Below are positions 59,375 to 64,000 of a stretch of DNA of 64,000 nt, piece after piece. The translations under genes and the position numbers were made by a program. Position 1 is the stretch's first letter, and the number at the start of each line of letters is the position of its first letter. This DNA comes from Paenibacillus roseus (lineage in GTDB: Bacteria; Bacillota; Bacilli; Paenibacillales; Paenibacillaceae): NCBI RefSeq assembly GCF_016424485.1, contig NZ_JAELUP010000065.1, positions 147,227-211,226 on the forward strand. Direction: 5' to 3'. Under the pieces are notes generated by a model. It had not been told where the DNA came from and did not search any database. It saw only the letters and a list, made by a program, of their open reading frames with translations.

Positions 59375-60538
59375 CTAGGAACGCAAGGATTGTGCCAAAT
59401 CATGAATAAGATCGTCGATATCTTCAAGTCCTACGGAATAGCGCAGCAGACCGTCGGTAATTCCCCGTTCATGGCGTACTTCCTTTGGCATCGCGGCATG
59501 AGACATCATCGCTGGGTAGGAAAGAATGCTCTCTACAGCACCCAGGCTGACAGCAACGATCGGAATCTTCACTTTGTTCAGCACTTCCTTGGCTCGGTCA
59601 CCGCTTCCTACATCAAAGGATACCACTGCACCATAGCCGCGAGATTGCTTCTCATGAATTTCCCGGCCCGTATGCCCCTCTAGTCCAGGATAGAACACCT
59701 GGCTGATTTCTGGCTGCTCCACAAGCCAATGGGCCAGTTTGTGCGCTGCCTGCTCGCTATGCGCCATACGCGCTTGCAGCGTCTTCATGCCGCGCATCAG
59801 CAGCCACGAATCCTGTGGTCCGAGTACAGTGCCCAGTCCGTTCTGAAGCTGCTTCACACGGCGGCCAAGACTATCGTCAGCTGTCACGATCAGACCGGCC
59901 AGCACATCACTATGACCGCTCAGGAACTTGGTTGCGCTGTGCAGGACCAAGTCTACCCCGAGTTCGATCGGGCGCTGATGATATGGCGTCATGAACGTGT
60001 TGTCCAGCATTGTCAGCAGACGATGCTCCTTCGCCCAGGCAGTAACCGCTGCGATATCGGTAATTTTCAGTGTCGGATTGGATGGCGTCTCCATCAGCAC
60101 CGCTTTCGTGTTTGGCTTGAGCGCCGCCTTGACTGCATCTAGATCCGTCATATCCACAAAAGTAGTTTCAATATTCAAGCGGTTCAGTACGGTCGTCAAC
60201 AAGCGGTACGTTCCCCCGTAGACATCCTCGGTAACAATGACATGGTCGCCTGCCGAAAGCAGCAGGAAAGCTGTCGATATTGCCGCCATCCCGGAAGCAA
60301 ACGCAAAACCGCGTGTACCGCCTTCAATCAACGCGATATAATCCTCCAGAGCTTGTCTGGTCGGGTTGCCGGAACGGCTGTAATCAAACTCGGGCGGATT
60401 AAAAATATCTTCATGATGGAAGGTGGAAGCTTGATAAATCGGCACGCTGGAGGCGCCCGTCGTCTTATCAATTGCTCCACCGAAATGTATTAGTTTGGTA
60501 GCAAACTGCTTGTCCCGATTTTCTCCTGTATAGCTCAT
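59375..60538 (-). CDS. metC: Cystathionine beta-lyase MetC
   Basis: 387 residues from ATG at 60538. PLP-dependent Cys/Met-metabolism family. PLP lysine in DLVLHSATKFLSGHSD, plus AFASGMAAISTAF and NGLGTVLGPQDSWLLMRGMKT. It splits cystathionine to homocysteine. The paralogue metI is directly upstream with a 7-base gap, the arrangement of the metIC operon of B. subtilis. It is last of metA-metI-metC under the SAM-I riboswitch. The two paralogues are told apart by order and small differences, so the names could be swapped. Confidence 0.9.
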   Translation of the reverse strand: MSYTGENRDKQFATKLIHFGGAIDKTTGASSVPIYQASTFHHEDIFNPPEFDYSRSGNPTRQALEDYIALIEGGTRGFAFASGMAAISTAFLLLSAGDHVIVTEDVYGGTYRLLTTVLNRLNIETTFVDMTDLDAVKAALKPNTKAVLMETPSNPTLKITDIAAVTAWAKEHRLLTMLDNTFMTPYHQRPIELGVDLVLHSATKFLSGHSDVLAGLIVTADDSLGRRVKQLQNGLGTVLGPQDSWLLMRGMKTLQARMAHSEQAAHKLAHWLVEQPEISQVFYPGLEGHTGREIHEKQSRGYGAVVSFDVGSGDRAKEVLNKVKIPIVAVSLGAVESILSYPAMMSHAAMPKEVRHERGITDGLLRYSVGLEDIDDLIHDLAQSLRS

Positions 60539-60545
60539 GCCCTGC

Positions 60546-61706
60546 TTATACCCCCTCAATTTCCAATCTCGCCGCCTCAAATGCCTGCTCCAAATCTGCG
60601 ATCAGATCATCCACATGCTCGATGCCGACAGAAAAACGCAGCAAACGGTCGTCTACGCCAAGCTTCTGCCGAATTTCCAGCGGGATATCGGCATGTGTCT
60701 GCACAGCCGGATAAGTCATCAGCGATTCCGCTCCGCCCAAACTTTCCGCAAAAGCAATCAGCTTGATATGTCTTAAAATCGGCTCCACATAACGGGCATC
60801 CTTCAGACGGAAGGAGAAAATGCCGGTATTGCCGGAAGACTGCTCATTTTGTATCTCATGATTCGGATGAGTCTTGAGCGCCGGGTAGTATACCTGGTCC
60901 ACTGCTTCATGCTTAAGCAGGTACTCCGCAATCTGTGTCGCATTGGACTGATGGCGCTCCATCCGCAGCGCCAATGTTTTCATCCCACGCATCAATAGCC
61001 ACGAGTCCTGCGGCCCAAGGACAGCCCCAATCGAGTTGTGAAGGAAGGCCATCTGATCAGAGAGTTCCGCCCCTTTGGTCACAATCAGTCCGGCCAGTAC
61101 GTCATTGTGACCACCCAAATATTTGCTTGCGCTATGGATGACGATATCCGCTCCAAGCTCCAGCGGGCGCTGGAAGTATGGCGTCAGCAACGTGTTGTCC
61201 ACGATAGTCAAAATATTGCGGCTCTTGGCCCAACCGCATACCCGCTTCAAATCGGTAATCATCATAAGCGGATTCGTCGGAGTCTCAATGAGCAGCGCCT
61301 TCGTATTGTCCTGGGTAGCCGCTGCAATCGCATCCAGGTCATTGGTATCGACATAGGATGCCGTGATCCCGAACCGGGACATAATCTGTTCCAGCAGCCT
61401 GTAAGTGCCGCCATATAAGTCAAGGGATACAACCATATGATCTCCCTGACTCAAGAGAGCAAAGATGGTTTGCAGCGCCGCCATGCCGGAACTGCATGCA
61501 AAGCCCCTGTCACCGGACTCCAGATCCGCTGCCGCCTCTTCCAGCACGGCGCGGGTAGGATTCTTGGTACGGGTATAATCAAATCCAGTGCTTTCCCCAA
61601 GCTTTGGGTGACGAAATGCAGTTGCATGGTAAATGGGGTAGCTGACTGCTCCCGTTGCAGGCTCCTTCTGGGAACCGATTTGTGCCAAACGGCTTTCGAT
61701 TTTCAT
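60546..61706 (-). CDS. metI: Cystathionine gamma-synthase / O-acetylhomoserine thiolyase MetI
   Basis: 386 residues from ATG at 61706 (AAAAAAGGAG about 12 bases upstream). Same PLP family. PLP lysine in DIVIHSASKYLGGHND, and ACSSGMAALQTIFALLS. It joins acetylhomoserine with cysteine or sulfide. It lies about 35 bases after metA, 7 bases before metC. With metA it forms an acetyl-homoserine-based methionine pathway. Confidence 0.9.
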   Translation of the reverse strand: MKIESRLAQIGSQKEPATGAVSYPIYHATAFRHPKLGESTGFDYTRTKNPTRAVLEEAAADLESGDRGFACSSGMAALQTIFALLSQGDHMVVSLDLYGGTYRLLEQIMSRFGITASYVDTNDLDAIAAATQDNTKALLIETPTNPLMMITDLKRVCGWAKSRNILTIVDNTLLTPYFQRPLELGADIVIHSASKYLGGHNDVLAGLIVTKGAELSDQMAFLHNSIGAVLGPQDSWLLMRGMKTLALRMERHQSNATQIAEYLLKHEAVDQVYYPALKTHPNHEIQNEQSSGNTGIFSFRLKDARYVEPILRHIKLIAFAESLGGAESLMTYPAVQTHADIPLEIRQKLGVDDRLLRFSVGIEHVDDLIADLEQAFEAARLEIEGV

Positions 61707-61740
61707 AGAACTGAAGCGCTCCTTTTTTCCCTCAGATAGT

Positions 61741-62658
61741 TTAAATTCCAGCCCCAAGCTCATACGGAGTTTCCTGATATACATAATAGTTCAGCCAGTT
61801 GGAGAACAACAAATTCGCATGAGCGCGCCAGGTAGACAGCGGCTGTCTGGTCACATCATTGCCAGGGTAATAATTTTTCGGCGCATTCACCCGCAAGCCC
61901 TTGGCAACGTCCCGGTCATATTCGAATTTCAGCGTCATCGGATCATATTCGGAATGTCCGGTGACAAAAAATTGCCTGCCGTTTCTGGAAGCTACAATAT
62001 AGACGCCAGCTTCATCAGATTGGGACAAAATTTCCAGGTCGGAAATCGCCTCAATATCCTCGCGCTTGAATTCGGTATGGCGCGACTGCGGCGCGTAGAA
62101 CAACTCGTCAAAGCCTCGCAGCAACTTCACATTCTGCTTCTCAACCGTGTGTGGATAGACGCCGAAGATTTTCTCATCCAGCTCATGCTTTGGAACCCCG
62201 TAATGGTGATAGAGCCCTGCCTGCGCCGCCCAGCAAATATGGAAGGTAGAGGTTACATTCCGTACGCTCCAGCTCATAATTTTCTGCAGTTCTTCCCAGT
62301 AATTTACGTCTTCGAAAGGAAGCTGTTCTACTGGGGCTCCGGTAATAATAAGTCCATCATACCGCTTGTGTTCAATTTCATCAAAAGTCGTGTAGAACAT
62401 ATCCAAATGCTCGGCAGACGTATTTTTGGACACATGGGTTTTCGGATGAATGAATGTGACCTCAACCTGCAACGGGGTATTGCTGATCAGACGCAGCAGT
62501 TGCGTTTCTGTCGTCTCCTTCGTTGGCATCAGATTCAAAATGGCAATTTGCAGTGGACGGATATCCTGTTGATAAGCCACGCTTTCGTCCATGACGAATA
62601 TGTTCTCGTTATTCAACACTTCCTTTGCAGGAAGGCCGTCCGGTATTTTAATCGGCAT
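61741..62658 (-). CDS. metA: Homoserine O-acetyltransferase MetA
   Basis: 305 residues from ATG at 62658 (GAGGGAG 8 bases upstream), giving the usual [11 protein letters not shown] start. E111 in [11 protein letters not shown] is the residue that favours acetyl-CoA over succinyl-CoA in B. cereus MetA (Gly in E. coli), so it should make O-acetylhomoserine despite the family name. The catalytic cysteine is in [13 protein letters not shown]. An open frame to 62751 lies inside the riboswitch. It is first of metA-metI-metC. Confidence 0.94.
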   Translation of the reverse strand: MPIKIPDGLPAKEVLNNENIFVMDESVAYQQDIRPLQIAILNLMPTKETTETQLLRLISNTPLQVEVTFIHPKTHVSKNTSAEHLDMFYTTFDEIEHKRYDGLIITGAPVEQLPFEDVNYWEELQKIMSWSVRNVTSTFHICWAAQAGLYHHYGVPKHELDEKIFGVYPHTVEKQNVKLLRGFDELFYAPQSRHTEFKREDIEAISDLEILSQSDEAGVYIVASRNGRQFFVTGHSEYDPMTLKFEYDRDVAKGLRVNAPKNYYPGNDVTRQPLSTWRAHANLLFSNWLNYYVYQETPYELGAGI

Positions 62659-62689
62659 ATGCTTCACTCCCTCGTCATGCGTAATCATG

Positions 62690-62719
62690 TAAAAAGCCCC
62701 TTCTCCAAAATGAGAAAGG
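62690..62719 (-). terminator. Regulatory terminator of the SAM-I leader
   Basis: CCCTTTCTC / GAGAAGGGG stem followed by CTTTTTACATG on the minus strand, between the aptamer and metA. Confidence 0.85.
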
Positions 62720-62740
62720 GTCGTATGGTTGTCGTCATGC

Positions 62741-62851
62741 GCCTCTCTCATCTCTCAGAAACATCAAAATGTCTCCGCAAGAATTAGCACCGTGCTTTAT
62801 GCCGGTTGCCGGGCTTCATCGGGCTGGTCCCTCCGCCTGCTCTTGATAAGA
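62741..62851 (-). promoter_or_regulatory. SAM-I riboswitch (S-box) before metAIC
   Basis: Minus strand: CTTATCAAGAGCAGGCGGAG then GGACCAGCCCGATGAAGCCC and GGCAACC, then GGTGCTAATTCTTGC and GAGAGATGAGAG. These are the standard S-box blocks in order. It switches off metA-metI-metC when SAM is high. Confidence 0.95.
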
Positions 62852-63004
62852 AAAATGCCTACTATTCAATTTTTTATACTGCTTTTCTTATACTGCTAAA
62901 CATTACTTTATCCTATTCAGGAATACTCGTCAAGAACCGTCTGCTGGTTTTTGCAAAATTGCGCGAACCCCCCTGCACATAAGCTTCATCTGGGCATAAG
63001 ATAG

Positions 63005-63020
63005 TACTAGGAAAACCTAG
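63005..63020. promoter_or_regulatory. Palindromic site upstream of the corA promoter
   Basis: ACTAGG-AAAA-CCTAGT, a perfect 6-base inverted repeat 10 bases before the -35 of the corA promoter. Possible regulator site; the regulator is unknown. Confidence 0.4.
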
Positions 63021-63029
63021 TATTTAGGC

Positions 63030-63059
63030 TTGAATGTCAAGCAATGATGGGAGTATACT
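63030..63059 (+). promoter_or_regulatory. Sigma-A promoter of the corA leader
   Basis: -35 TTGAAT (63030-63035), 18-base spacer, -10 TATACT (63054-63059). Confidence 0.65.
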
Positions 63060-63096
63060 AGACAAGGATTATAAATGAAAGAGGTGCTTGATTCGC

Positions 63097-63207
63097 ATGG
63101 AAAGCGACGGACCGAGGCCCAGGTACAGTAACAATTTTATAACCGGTACGAAACAGCTGCCTGGAATTCTGCGGTCGCCTGCGCCTGTACTCTCTTTTCC
63201 AATGTGA
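63097..63207 (+). CDS. Short upstream ORF in the corA leader (36 residues)
   Basis: ATG at 63097 with GAGGTG 10 bases upstream and 36 codons to TGA at 63205-63207. The product is rich in Pro and Arg (MESDGPRPRYSNN..., with PGILRSPAPV late), and neither membrane helix nor family is seen. It is the first ORF after the promoter, 85 bases before corA. It could be a regulatory leader peptide, as some Mg2+ transporter leaders in enterobacteria have proline-rich ones, or chance. No terminator-like hairpin is clear in the gap. Confidence 0.4.
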   Translation: MESDGPRPRYSNNFITGTKQLPGILRSPAPVLSFPM

Positions 63208-63291
63208 GTGCCACGGACCGCGATTTCACTGTGCGCTGATTTCGTACTGCTGCAAATCATGTAGCAAGAAAGAAGCGAAGGAGTGAGATCC

Positions 63292-64000
63292 GTGAAAATC
63301 CGTCTGGTGCACAATGGCGTATTTGAAATTATCGATCAAATTGAGGAGGCCGTGAAGCCGCCGGAACAAGGCTTTTATTGGATTGACGCGGACGTCGAAG
63401 ATCTGGTTGTGCTCCAGCCGCTATTTGGCATGCATGATCTGGCCGTTGAAGACTGTATGCATGACGAGGAGCAGCGTCCGAAAATTGAAATCCATGAAAG
63501 CCATTATTTTATTGTGATGAACAGTATCCGCTTCGATGATGAGGAAATTTTTCTGCGTGCGCTGAACATTTTCCTTGGGAGACATTACATCATTACCGTA
63601 ACGAAGCAAAGAATCAATGAACTGCGCTCCCTCAAGCCGATCCTGCTGGAGCAGGAGGTCGACCGTCCTGACTATTTTTTATATCATTTTATGGACCTTG
63701 TCGTCGACAACTATTTCCTGGTCAGCGACCGGATTGAGGCCCGCATCGAGAAGCTGGAAGAAGATATATTGATGAACACCAAGAAGACGCATTTGAATGA
63801 AATTATCGGTTTGCGAAGCGAAATTCTATGGCTCAAAAAAGTGCTCGGGCCGCAGAAGGAAGTTATTGCGGCCTTGAATAAGAAGGAATTGAAGCTCATT
63901 GATGTGAAGCTGCAAAAGTATTTTGGCGATATCTTCGAGAATACCGTCAAGATCAGCGAGACCTTTGAGACGTATCGCGATTTGATGGGCAACTTGCGCG
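63292..64000 (+). CDS. corA: CorA-family magnesium transporter (3' end beyond window)
   Basis: 236 residues visible from GTG at 63292 (AAGGAG 8 bases upstream). The cytoplasmic funnel domain of CorA is shown: MHDLAVEDCMHDEEQRPKIE (near residue 50) and YHFMDLVVDNYFLVSDRIE. The long stalk helix is in progress (DLMGNLR at the end). The two membrane helices and the GMN motif lie past the window. Mg2+ or Co2+ uptake. Confidence 0.9.
   Translation, partial: MKIRLVHNGVFEIIDQIEEAVKPPEQGFYWIDADVEDLVVLQPLFGMHDLAVEDCMHDEEQRPKIEIHESHYFIVMNSIRFDDEEIFLRALNIFLGRHYIITVTKQRINELRSLKPILLEQEVDRPDYFLYHFMDLVVDNYFLVSDRIEARIEKLEEDILMNTKKTHLNEIIGLRSEILWLKKVLGPQKEVIAALNKKELKLIDVKLQKYFGDIFENTVKISETFETYRDLMGNLR

Overview
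The window is a chromosomal segment of a low-to-moderate GC, endospore-forming Gram-positive bacterium, most likely Paenibacillus or a close relative. The signs are SUF genes in the order sufC-D-S-U-B, mtnKA, T-box and SAM-I leaders, strong AGGAGG ribosome sites with many GTG/TTG starts, and sporulation genes (yhbH, spoVR, prkA, ytxC, a gamma-type SASP). No tRNA, rRNA, CRISPR array or intact insertion sequence was seen.

Layout. 1-3.3 kb: a truncated lipoprotein gene, two small conserved proteins and an AT-rich accessory pair (DUF3800 plus a small basic protein), then an IS-end-like scar. 3.3-8.5 kb: the suf operon behind a Fur-like repeat. 8.6-17.5 kb: DUF1802, mtnK-mtnA, DUF1805, a holin-like protein, a GGDEF/EAL protein, DUF423 and small membrane proteins. 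17.5-21.7 kb: sbcD-sbcC. 22.0-35.3 kb: the sporulation genes yhbH, spoVR and prkA, with an AT-rich cluster at 23.37-30.28 kb between yhbH and spoVR. 35.9-45.4 kb: DUF2161, a lysine-less aminotransferase homologue, an AbrB-like regulator, trmL, serC, thpR, glnA (beta type), a DAHP synthase and ispH. 45.5-54.4 kb: a two-component system, an HtrA-type protease, YugN, liaFSR, a gamma-type SASP, a sigma factor and a 3D-domain protein. 54.4-64 kb: thrS with its T-box, ytxC, mqnC, metA-metI-metC behind a SAM-I riboswitch, and the start of corA.

The standout is the 23.4-30.3 kb cluster. Three adjacent genes encode a GTP cyclohydrolase II, a WD40 protein and an FGE-sulfatase-fold protein, the ToxB-ToxC-ToxD signature of toxoflavin (7-azapteridine) biosynthesis. 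They are joined by an MFS exporter and a second beta-propeller protein. The first gene of the transcript is an 18-codon ORF (MRRKVFIKPVRGNIIMDK) with a good sigma-A promoter, an ideal ribosome site and a UNCG-type hairpin after it, an arrangement typical of a precursor peptide or a regulatory leader. No ToxA (methyltransferase) or ToxE (deaminase) homologue is present. This looks like an undescribed Gram-positive variant of the tox pathway.

A second window-wide signal is a family of long imperfect palindromes in at least five intergenic sites, four of them between convergent genes. Other points are a beta-type glutamine synthetase behind tandem GlnR/TnrA sites, an aminotransferase lacking its PLP lysine, and an upstream ORF with a palindromic site before corA.
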